Assembly (NCBI GenBank): GCA_964642165.1
Contig: CAZXOC010000070.1
Span: 1-28,153 of the forward strand
Direction: 5' to 3'
Source: CAYRVX01 sp964642165
GTDB lineage: Bacteria > Planctomycetota > Phycisphaerae > SM23-33
DNA: 28,153 nt
Below, in pieces: positions 7,625 to 13,932 of this stretch; within the stretch, counting starts at the first letter, position 1, and each line of letters opens with the position of its first letter. A model generated the notes under the pieces. That model made no database searches and was not told the DNA's origin. It saw only the letters and a program-made list of their open reading frames with translations. The position numbers and the translations under genes were made by a program.

Positions 7625-7653
7625 ATGCTACGCGCCCCGTCGGCCGGCGACAA
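7625..7653 (-). promoter_or_regulatory. Predicted promoter of the TPR lipoprotein gene
   Basis: On the minus strand TTGTCG (7648-7653), a 17-base spacer and TAGCAT (7625-7630) precede the start codon by about 45 bases. It is back-to-back with the promoter at 7681-7709. Confidence 0.45.
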
Positions 7654-7680
7654 CCTCCGATGCCTCCGGACCGAACAATG

Positions 7681-7709
7681 TTGAAACGCCCGGGCGGGAC
7701 CCATAGACT
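7681..7709 (+). promoter_or_regulatory. Predicted promoter of the HAD phosphatase gene
   Basis: TTGAAA (7681-7686), a 17-base spacer and TAGACT (7704-7709) precede the ATG at 7739. Initiation near 7716 would give a leader of about 23 bases. It probably also serves the downstream lipoprotein gene. Confidence 0.55.
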
Positions 7710-7738
7710 TCCCTGGACGCCAACGGCGAGACCAGGCC

Positions 7739-8719
7739 ATGAGACGAAGCGCGATGAAGGCGTTGTGGCTCCTTGCGGCGGCGATGGGCGGCTGCGGGGC
7801 GCAGAGCGTGCTGCTCGGCACGGAGGGCTCGTACCTGTTCACCGCGATGGACGCCCTGACCACGCCGGGCGCCGAGGCCCAGCTTCGCGCCCAGCTTCGC
7901 GGGGGCGACTTCCTCCGCGGGCGCCCCGGCTACGCCGTGCGGTTCTACCGCGCGGGCAAGCTCTTCAAGGTGGCCGAAACCGACGCCGACGGCGTCGCCG
8001 CCGTGTCGTACCTGCCCCGGGCGCCCGGCGACCACGAGTTCACCGCCGCCCTCGCGCCGGTCGGCCTGGCCGAGGAGCCGCCCGAGCCGCGAACGCTCAC
8101 CGTCGCCTGCCGCACGCCCGAGACGCCCCTCGTCGTGGTCGACCTCGACAAGACGGTCGTCGCGACGGGCTTCCACACCGTCCTGGTCGGCCGGCCCGAG
8201 CCGATGGAAGGCTCCAGGCAGGCCCTCGCCCGCCTGGCGAAGACGCACACGATCGTCTACCTGACCCACCGCCCGGACTACTTCAGCATCAAGTCCAAGG
8301 CCTGGCTGCGCGAGCACGAGTACCCCGGCGGCCCGCTGCTGCTCAGCACGCTGGGCGGCTTCCTTCGGGGCAGCGGCGCGTTCAAGAGCGACGCCATCGC
8401 CGCGCTGGCCCGGCGGTTCCGACGGATCGAGATCGGCATCGGCGACAAGGTCTCCGACGCCCAGGCCTATCACGAGCACGGGCTGAAGGCGTTCCTGATC
8501 CTCCAAGTGCCCCGGGACGCCGAGCCGGAGGCCTACGAGATCCTGGCCGACGAGCTGGGCGCCCTCGACGAGAAGGTCCAGGTCGTCACGCAGTGGGCCC
8601 AGATCGAACAGGCGCTGTACGCCGGCGGCTCGTTCGGGCGGGCCGCCATGCAGGAAAGGCTCGGCAAGCTCGCCGAACAGGCCAAGGCGAAACAGACGGC
8701 CGCGGGCCAAGGGCCCTGA
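7739..8719 (+). CDS. Lipin/APP1-like HAD phosphatase domain protein with lipoprotein-like signal
   Basis: A 326-residue protein. Residues 1-20 look like a short export signal ending MGGC (possible lipidated Cys19). Residues about 55-125 form a beta-rich Ig-like or carboxypeptidase-regulatory-like module (YAVRFYRAGKLF, DADGVAAVSYLP). Residues 130-300 carry HAD motifs in the order seen in LNS2/lipin and APP1-type phosphatidate phosphatases: DLDKT (Asp135, Asp137), LTHRP (Thr176), AFKSDAI (Lys216), and GIGDKVSDAQAY (Asp236, Asp240). A phospholipid or other phosphoester substrate is inferred from these families. The ATG at 7739 has only a weak ribosome binding site; Met6 is an alternative start. 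It is followed after 54 bases by a lipoprotein gene, probably in the same operon. If truly exported, it would be an unusual location for this fold. Confidence 0.82.
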   Translation: MRRSAMKALWLLAAAMGGCGAQSVLLGTEGSYLFTAMDALTTPGAEAQLRAQLRGGDFLRGRPGYAVRFYRAGKLFKVAETDADGVAAVSYLPRAPGDHEFTAALAPVGLAEEPPEPRTLTVACRTPETPLVVVDLDKTVVATGFHTVLVGRPEPMEGSRQALARLAKTHTIVYLTHRPDYFSIKSKAWLREHEYPGGPLLLSTLGGFLRGSGAFKSDAIAALARRFRRIEIGIGDKVSDAQAYHEHGLKAFLILQVPRDAEPEAYEILADELGALDEKVQVVTQWAQIEQALYAGGSFGRAAMQERLGKLAEQAKAKQTAAGQGP

Positions 8720-8773
8720 CCCCGCCGCGGCCGGCCGGGACCGCAAGCGGCCCGGACCCCTGAGGTGCGAACC

Positions 8774-10261
8774 GTGGGAATCCGCAATCGGCAATCCGAG
8801 ATCCGCAACGGGCGCCCCGGCGGGAGGGGGGTCGCCCGCGTCGCCCTGGTTCCGGCCGCCGCCGCGATCCTGCTCGCCGCAGGCGGGTGCATACCGAGCT
8901 ATCCGCTGGCCGAAGGCGAGCTGGACCGGTACTGGACGCTGACGGACGTCGCGGCGGACGCGGCCACTCAGCCGGCGCCGCCGCCGAAGCGCCCCCGGGG
9001 CATGCAATTGCCCACCCGGTGGGTCATCCGCCAGCGCAAGGGCCTGATCTGGTCGACGATCAGCATCGTCCGCGCGATGGACAAGCTGAAGGCCGGCACG
9101 TCGGAGATCGAGTTCTCCGTCAGCCCGAAGCACACCTCGGCGGTCGTGGACATCCTCGCCGAGGCGCGCCAGGCGATGACCGACCTGCGGGAGATGCTCG
9201 AGACCAGCGGGCGGGGGGAGAAGGACCGCTGGGCCGACGCCCTCGCCGCCGCCCTCGTGCGGGTGGAGGGCATCAGCCGGCTCGTGGTGGCCGAGGAGGG
9301 CGAGCCCCCGGCGGACGAGGAGGCCGAGCCGATGGGCATGGCCGCCGAACCGCTGCTCGACATGCTCGCGATGTACCTCGACGAGCGCTCCGACGGCAGC
9401 CTGCTGGGCGACCTGTCGCCCGGCGAGATGAAGCGCCTCCGCGACGTGCTGGCGGAGATGGTCGTGCGGCTGGGCTTCGAGGTCGCCGGCAAGGAGCCCC
9501 CCGCCGGGCTGCGCAGGCAGGTCGCCGAGCAGATGCGCCGCGCGGGCCGCCCGGACGAGCTGCGCCCCGCCCTCACCAAGCTGCTCGCGCAGCAGATCCG
9601 CACCGCGCCGCCCGCCCGCGCCGGGACGGGCAAGCGCAAGACCGTCCAGTCCGTCCTGCGGTACGGGCGCCGGGCCGTCAAGTTCCTCGAAGTCTTCCTG
9701 AGCCAGTGGGACCGCATGGACCGCATCACCGTCGAGACGATCCGCCGCGGCGAGGAGGGCGGCCTGGCCGTCACGATCGCCGTCCAGCCGGGCAAGGAGG
9801 TGCGGATCGACCAGGTGATGACCGGCCTGCCGGTGGTCGTCTTCCGCGGCCAGACGCGCATGACCGTCCTGCCGAGCGCGGGGGCGGCCGGGGAGACCGT
9901 CGTCGCGTTCGACCCCGTCGGCGACGGGGCCGTCGAGCTGCGCTACGAGGGCCTGATCTACGGGCTGGTGAAGCTCTTCGCCCTGCCGCTGGCGAGCGGG
10001 CCGATCCGCGAGGTCCGCGTCTCGTCGGCCCGGCCGGCGGAGGGGCGGCAGCTCCTCAACGTCGCCGTCCTGAGCGAGGCGACGGGCGACCGCAAGGACC
10101 CGCGGCGGATGATCGTCGTGCAGGACGCCCGCACGATGAGGATTCTCCGCCGCGCCTTCGCCGTCGAGTCCGTCGCCGGCAAGCGCGAGACCGTCGTCAG
10201 CTACATCACCCCCGCCCGCCGCTACACCTACCAGCGCGTCAAGGGCGCCGCGGACGACTGA
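8774..10261 (+). CDS. Large lipoprotein of unknown function
   Basis: A 495-residue predicted lipoprotein without a domain I recognise. The signal ends ILLAAGGC (Cys39). A helical, acidic middle part (about 95-240) is followed by beta-rich segments (about 310-490) such as GLAVTIAVQPGKEVRI and LPVVVFRGQTRMTVLP. The GTG at 8774 was chosen because GAGGTG lies six bases upstream; a GTG at 8765 is possible. The first residues (IRNRQSEIRN) come from a tandem 7-bp repeat, so the signal sits behind a repeat-encoded extension. No ATG or GTG in frame lies between that repeat and the signal core. The likely operon partner is the HAD phosphatase 54 bases upstream. Terminator-like structure follows the stop codon. 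Confidence 0.8.
   Translation: MGIRNRQSEIRNGRPGGRGVARVALVPAAAAILLAAGGCIPSYPLAEGELDRYWTLTDVAADAATQPAPPPKRPRGMQLPTRWVIRQRKGLIWSTISIVRAMDKLKAGTSEIEFSVSPKHTSAVVDILAEARQAMTDLREMLETSGRGEKDRWADALAAALVRVEGISRLVVAEEGEPPADEEAEPMGMAAEPLLDMLAMYLDERSDGSLLGDLSPGEMKRLRDVLAEMVVRLGFEVAGKEPPAGLRRQVAEQMRRAGRPDELRPALTKLLAQQIRTAPPARAGTGKRKTVQSVLRYGRRAVKFLEVFLSQWDRMDRITVETIRRGEEGGLAVTIAVQPGKEVRIDQVMTGLPVVVFRGQTRMTVLPSAGAAGETVVAFDPVGDGAVELRYEGLIYGLVKLFALPLASGPIREVRVSSARPAEGRQLLNVAVLSEATGDRKDPRRMIVVQDARTMRILRRAFAVESVAGKRETVVSYITPARRYTYQRVKGAADD
8779..8808. repeat. Tandem AATCCGC-type 7-bp repeat
   Basis: About four degenerate copies of a 7-8 bp unit: AATCCGC, AATCGGC, AATCCGAG, ATCCGCA. It overlaps the predicted first codons of the lipoprotein gene and encodes IRNRQSEIRN there. 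From memory, similar short direct repeats occur in intergenic DNA of several bacterial genomes; this was not checked. Confidence 0.6.
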
Positions 10262-10323
10262 ACGCCCCCAACGTCCCCAACGCCCCCAACGCCCCGAGCG
10301 CCCCCAACGCCCGCAACGCCCCG
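10261..10323. repeat. Seven tandem copies of a 9-bp unit AACGCCCCC
   Basis: Seven adjacent 9-bp units follow the lipoprotein stop codon: AACGCCCCC, AACGTCCCC, AACGCCCCC, AACGCCCCG, AGCGCCCCC, AACGCCCGC, AACGCCCCG. The first A is the last base of the stop codon, and the array runs straight into the hairpin at 10319-10340. Confidence 0.85.
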
Positions 10324-10340
10324 GCACGGCGGTGCCGGGG
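10319..10340 (+). terminator. Terminator-like hairpin after the lipoprotein gene
   Basis: CCCCGGCAC and GTGCCGGGG form a perfect 9-bp stem with a GGCG loop, followed by a T/C-rich tail beginning GTCTTCCCCTTCCCC. The tail is not a pure T run, so this is a weaker intrinsic terminator or an mRNA 3' end stabiliser. Confidence 0.55.
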
Positions 10341-10424
10341 GTCTTCCCCTTCCCCTTCCTCTGTCCCTCCCGCGCCTCTCACGGGACTGGGCGCGGACGA
10401 CCTGCATCCTCTCACGAGACGCCC

Positions 10425-10452
10425 TTGCATTGCCGGGCGGTTCGCGTACGCT
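10425..10452 (+). promoter_or_regulatory. Predicted promoter of the GYF_2-DUF975 gene
   Basis: TTGCAT (10425-10430), a 16-base spacer and TACGCT (10447-10452). Initiation near 10459 would give a leader of about 140 bases that opens with the inverted repeat at 10463-10508. Confidence 0.4.
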
Positions 10453-10462
10453 GGGGCCGCCG

Positions 10463-10508
10463 ACCGCCGGGCCGGCGGATCTGCCGTGAAATACGCCGGC
10501 CCGGTGGT
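10463..10508 (+). promoter_or_regulatory. 15-bp inverted repeat in the leader of the GYF_2 gene
   Basis: The arms 10463-10477 and 10494-10508 pair over 15 bases with one G-U wobble, around a 16-base loop (10478-10493). The core arm is CCGGGCCGGCG. If the upstream promoter is used, the stem forms within the first 50 nucleotides of the mRNA. It might stabilise the mRNA, act as a regulator site in DNA, or be a mobile repeat. Confidence 0.6.
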
Positions 10509-10598
10509 ACGTCTATACAGGCGGCAGGGCACAGGCTCGCGCCCGGGCTCGCGCCCGGTCTCGCCCCGTCCTGCCAGGAACAAGCCGGGAGACCGCCG

Positions 10599-11573
10599 AT
10601 GAGACAGTGGTACTGCGTCGTCCAGGGCCAGCGCTACGGACCGATCGGGGAGGACATGCTGCGCCAGTGGATCCGCGACGGGCGGGTCACGGCTGCCGAC
10701 CTGATCTGGACCGAGGGCATGGCCAACTGGGTGGCGGCGAGTCAGGTCTTCCCGGACCTGTTCGCCGCCGGCGCGCCGGGGGCGTACACCCAGCCGCTTC
10801 GCGGCCTCGTGCCCGTGCCCCCGCCGGGCGGGACCCGCGGCATGACCCCCAACAGCGAGATCACCGCCCAGGCCCGCCACTGGCTGAGCGGACGATGGGG
10901 GCTGCCGATGGGCTTCTGCGTGCTGAACATACTGATCTTGCTCGGCATGTCCGCGATCCCCTACATGAACTGGCTGATCCAGTTGATCCTCACCGGGCCG
11001 CTGAACCTGGGCGCGGCGGTCTTCTTCCTGACCTTCACGCGCGGCGGACAGGGCGACCTCGGCATGCTGTTCATCGGCTTCAAGAACTTCGGCTACGCCC
11101 TGGCCGCCCACCTGCTGATGATCCTGTTCATCTACGCCTGGATGCTGCTCGGCAGCGCGCTGGGGATCATCCTGTTCATCGTGGCCGCCGCGTCGGACTC
11201 GCCCGAGGTCATCGTGTTCGCGGTCCTCCTGCTCATTCCGGGCGTGGTGCTGAGCATCCTGGCCCAGTTGTCGTACTCGCAGACGCTCTACATCCTGGCC
11301 GACGACCTGGGTGTCGGCCCGCTCGAGGCCATCCGTCGCAGCAAGGAGCTCATGCAGGAGAAGCGCGGCAAGCTCTTCTGCCTTTGGCTGCGGTTCATCG
11401 GCTGGGGTCTGCTGTGCATGCTGACCTGCGGCATCGGCCTCCTCTGGCTATGGCCCTACGCGGCCACGTCGTTCGCGCGGTTCTACGACGACCTCCAGCC
11501 GCCGCCGCAGGCCGCGCAGGCGCCGGCCCAGGTCCAGACGCCATACCAGCCCCGGACCCCGTACCAGGCGTAG
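10599..11573 (+). CDS. GYF_2 domain and DUF975-like integral membrane protein
   Basis: A 324-residue membrane protein. Residues 1-55 match the GYF_2 (DUF4339) pattern: WYCVVQGQRYGPIGEDML, then IWTEGMANW. After a Pro/Gly linker come about five to six hydrophobic segments (about 105-300) resembling DUF975: long helices, then YILADDLGVGPLEAIRRSKELM and a final FCLWLRFIGWGLLCMLTCGIG segment ending in YAATSFARFYDDL. The C-terminal tail is Gln/Pro-rich. GGGAG eight bases before the ATG at 10599 supports this start over in-frame upstream codons. GYF_2 domains are thought to mediate protein contacts; the job of the membrane part is unknown. The gene ends convergently with the sulfatase gene, 28 bases away. 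Confidence 0.88.
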   Translation: MRQWYCVVQGQRYGPIGEDMLRQWIRDGRVTAADLIWTEGMANWVAASQVFPDLFAAGAPGAYTQPLRGLVPVPPPGGTRGMTPNSEITAQARHWLSGRWGLPMGFCVLNILILLGMSAIPYMNWLIQLILTGPLNLGAAVFFLTFTRGGQGDLGMLFIGFKNFGYALAAHLLMILFIYAWMLLGSALGIILFIVAAASDSPEVIVFAVLLLIPGVVLSILAQLSYSQTLYILADDLGVGPLEAIRRSKELMQEKRGKLFCLWLRFIGWGLLCMLTCGIGLLWLWPYAATSFARFYDDLQPPPQAAQAPAQVQTPYQPRTPYQA

Positions 11574-11601
11574 CGGCACGGCGCCGCCCGGGCGCGAAGC
11601 C

Positions 11602-13320
11602 CTACACCCGCCGGACGTAGACGTAGTACGCGCCCAGCTCCTGGCCCTCCTCGTCGGTGAGCCACGTCTGGAGGTGCGTTTCGCCGGCCGGCAGGGACAG
11701 CGTGAACGTCACGCCCTTGGCGCCGGCGGCAACCTCCCTGGACTCCTCCCGATCGCCGACGCGGAGGCGCGCCCCGCGAAGCGGGATGGCCCGCCCGCCG
11801 TGGTACCAGTCGCTGATCTCCCCGGGGATGCCCTCCGTCATCGCGCGGTCCTCCTCGCGCGGCCAGCGGCGAAGCTCCAGCTCGTAGTCGCCCTCGGCGG
11901 CCACGTCGACCACCCAGTAGCCGTTGCAGACGCTGCCCAGGCGGATGTGCTTCTGGCTCCAGGGGCACTCCTCGCCGTGCCAGTCGTGCCCCGTCAGGAC
12001 CGAGACCTCCTCGTGCTCCGTGCCGACGACGACGGCCGGGTCGTCGTCGAACTTCACGCTCACCAGCTCCCACCACCCCTCGTAGTGCTCGCGCAGCTCG
12101 GCGACGACGCCGGGATGGTCCGCGGCAACGTCGCTTCGCTGGCCCGGATCGGCCTGGACGTCGTACAGCTCGCCGCCGTTGACCAGCCGCCATCGGTCGG
12201 TCATGACGGCGCTCTGCCGCCACTTGATCGGCTGCTCGACGCGCTGCGAGTCCGTGACGATCACGCGGTCGGGCCAGTCCTCGGTCCGCCCGCGCAGCAG
12301 CGGCACGATGCTCCGGCCGTAGACCTCGGCGCCCGCCGGCAGGTCGATGCCGCACAGCTCCGCGAGCGTCGGCAGCATGTCGATGTTGGCGGTGAGGCGG
12401 GTCACGTCGCGGCCTTCGTCCAGGCCGCCGCCGGGCCAGCGGATGAACAGCGGCGTGCGGTGCCCGCCGTCGTAGGGCGAGCCCTTCCTGCCCCGCATGC
12501 CGGCGTTGAATCCGGCCGTGACGAACTGGTCCCCATCGAGGTCGCAGCCCCCGCTGGTGCCGTTGTCCGTCATGAACACCAGGATCGTGTCGCGCTCGAT
12601 GCCCAGCTCGCCGAGCCGGTCGCGCAGGCGGGCGATGTTGTCGTCGATGCACGTGATCATCCCCCAGAACCTCGCCCGCTCGTCGGGCACGCCGGCGTCG
12701 CGGTAGGGCGCGGCGTAGGGCTCCGGCACGTTGTACGGGCCGTGCGGGGCGTTGGTGGACAGGTAGCAGAAGAAGGGGCGGCCCGCGGCGGCGTTCGCCT
12801 CGATGAACCTCATCGCCTCGTCGAACCACACGTCGGTGCAGTAGCCCTCGAACGCCTCGGTGCGCCCGTCGCGGCGGTACGTGTCGTCGAAGTAGTCGTT
12901 CCCCCAGTAGTCCGGCGTCTGGCTGACGCCCCCGCCGCCGTGGACCAGCACGTCGTCGAAGCCCCGGTCCTGCGGGCGGAACGGGTAGTTGTCGCCGAGG
13001 TGCCACTTGCCGAAGATGCCCGTCCGGTACCCGCCCGCGCGGAAGACGTCGCCCATCGTCACCTCGCCCCGGCGCAGGAGCGACCGCCCCATGATCGTGT
13101 GCCACACGCCCGTGCAGTTGCAGTAGCGCCCGGTCATCAGCCCCGCACGCGTCGGGGCGCACGTCGGGCCCACGTGGTACTCCCGCAGCCGCACGCTCTC
13201 GGCGTGCAGCCGGTCCAGGTTCGGCGTGCGAATGATCTCGTTGCCGTGGCAGCGCAGGTCCCCGTAGCCCTGGTCGTCGGTGATCACGAACACGACGTTT
13301 GGTCTCTTCTCGGCCGGCAT
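11602..13320 (-). CDS. Cys-type formylglycine sulfatase without signal peptide
   Basis: A 572-residue sulfatase that hydrolyses sulfate esters after its active-site cysteine is converted to formylglycine. Cys54 lies in CAPTR (54-58), matching the CxPxR recognition pattern of formylglycine-generating enzymes. Other family residues are seen: Asp15/Asp16 in ITDDQGYGD, Lys105 and His107 in GKWHLGD, His193 in APHGPYN, Asp252/Asn253 in MTDNG and Lys279 in RGRKG. The C-terminal part (about 400-572) adds a beta-rich domain. The ATG at 13320 has AAGGAG seven bases upstream. An in-frame stop lies seven codons before it, so an N-terminal signal is excluded and the enzyme should be cytoplasmic. Sulfated-glycan catabolism is the likely role; the substrate is unknown. 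Confidence 0.94.
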   Translation of the reverse strand: MPAEKRPNVVFVITDDQGYGDLRCHGNEIIRTPNLDRLHAESVRLREYHVGPTCAPTRAGLMTGRYCNCTGVWHTIMGRSLLRRGEVTMGDVFRAGGYRTGIFGKWHLGDNYPFRPQDRGFDDVLVHGGGGVSQTPDYWGNDYFDDTYRRDGRTEAFEGYCTDVWFDEAMRFIEANAAAGRPFFCYLSTNAPHGPYNVPEPYAAPYRDAGVPDERARFWGMITCIDDNIARLRDRLGELGIERDTILVFMTDNGTSGGCDLDGDQFVTAGFNAGMRGRKGSPYDGGHRTPLFIRWPGGGLDEGRDVTRLTANIDMLPTLAELCGIDLPAGAEVYGRSIVPLLRGRTEDWPDRVIVTDSQRVEQPIKWRQSAVMTDRWRLVNGGELYDVQADPGQRSDVAADHPGVVAELREHYEGWWELVSVKFDDDPAVVVGTEHEEVSVLTGHDWHGEECPWSQKHIRLGSVCNGYWVVDVAAEGDYELELRRWPREEDRAMTEGIPGEISDWYHGGRAIPLRGARLRVGDREESREVAAGAKGVTFTLSLPAGETHLQTWLTDEEGQELGAYYVYVRRV

Positions 13321-13341
13321 GGGCACGCTCCTTCGAGGTCA

Positions 13342-13366
13342 GGGGTCCACGGACTGCACGGATTAC
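13342..13366. repeat. Short tandem CACGGATTA-type 9-bp repeat
   Basis: Three degenerate 9-bp units in a row, CACGGACTG, CACGGATTA and CACGAACGG, lie just upstream of the sulfatase gene. From memory, CACGGATTA-like direct repeats occur between genes in other bacteria; this was not checked. The unit boundaries are approximate. Confidence 0.45.
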
Positions 13367-13404
13367 ACGAACGGCGCGGAAGAAGAAAGGCCCCGCGCGG
13401 GTCC

Positions 13405-13432
13405 TTGCCCGGCGGCGGCGCGCGAGTACCAT
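13405..13432 (+). promoter_or_regulatory. Predicted promoter of the VOC gene
   Basis: TTGCCC (13405-13410), a 16-base spacer and TACCAT (13427-13432) precede the ATG at 13481, giving a leader of about 40 bases that includes the AGGAG ribosome binding site. Confidence 0.4.
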
Positions 13433-13480
13433 GGGCCGACCCGGTCCGCCAGGTTGGGCCGAGACGCACAGGAGTCATGC

Positions 13481-13894
13481 ATGGCAGGCACAGGCGAGGC
13501 GATCGGCGGCTTCCACCACGTGGCGATCAAGGTCGCCGACTTCGACGCCGCGGTGCGGTTCTACACCGAGGCGCTCGGTCTCACCGAGGCGCTGCGCTGG
13601 GGCGAGGGCGACAAGCGCGCCGTCATGCTCGACGCGGGGGACGGCGCGTGCGTGGAGATCTTCGCGGGCGGCTCGGCGGACGCCCAAGGCGGCGGGCCGA
13701 TCCTGCACTTCGCCCTGCGGACGGACGACGTCGATGCCGCCGTCGAGCGGGTCCGGGCGGCCGGGGCCGAGATCACCATGGACCCCCGGGATGTGAACAT
13801 CCCCTCCGATCCGGTCCTGCCCGTGCGGATCGCCTTCTTCCGGGCGCCCGGCGGGGAGGTCGTCGAGCTCTTCCAGGAGCGGCCGGCGTCGTAG
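13481..13894 (+). CDS. VOC (glyoxalase/dioxygenase) superfamily protein
   Basis: A 137-residue single VOC protein made of two beta-alpha-beta-beta-beta modules. The four metal ligands expected for the glyoxalase I-like fold are in place: His13 (FHHVAIKV), Glu59 (CVEIFAG), His76 (ILHFALR) and Glu129 (VVELFQE). The length is that of a stand-alone glyoxalase-like enzyme, which would act as a dimer or bring two modules together in one chain. AGGAG six bases before the ATG at 13481 sets the start. It is divergent from the sulfatase and convergent with the LRR gene, so no partner is evident. The reaction cannot be inferred: lactoylglutathione lyase, epimerase and dioxygenase members all share these ligands. 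Confidence 0.92.
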   Translation: MAGTGEAIGGFHHVAIKVADFDAAVRFYTEALGLTEALRWGEGDKRAVMLDAGDGACVEIFAGGSADAQGGGPILHFALRTDDVDAAVERVRAAGAEITMDPRDVNIPSDPVLPVRIAFFRAPGGEVVELFQERPAS

Positions 13895-13932
13895 CCGTCC
13901 GTGGAGGAGCCCTTCCCTCGGCGACGGCGCCG

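Larger units (their letters stand above)
10262..10598. other. 337-bp gap with repeat, hairpins and promoter but no gene
   Basis: In order it holds the 9-bp tandem array, a terminator-like hairpin with a pyrimidine-rich tail, a predicted promoter (10425-10452), a 15-bp inverted repeat (10463-10508), and two copies of the 12-bp unit GCTCGCGCCCGG with a degenerate third copy (10535-10568). No open frame in the gap looks like a gene. Confidence 0.6.

Noticed and set aside
7628..10327. 899-codon minus-strand open frame over the HAD and lipoprotein genes
   Set aside because: It is low-complexity and spans two genes and an intergenic gap. The plus-strand proteins have signals and HAD motifs.
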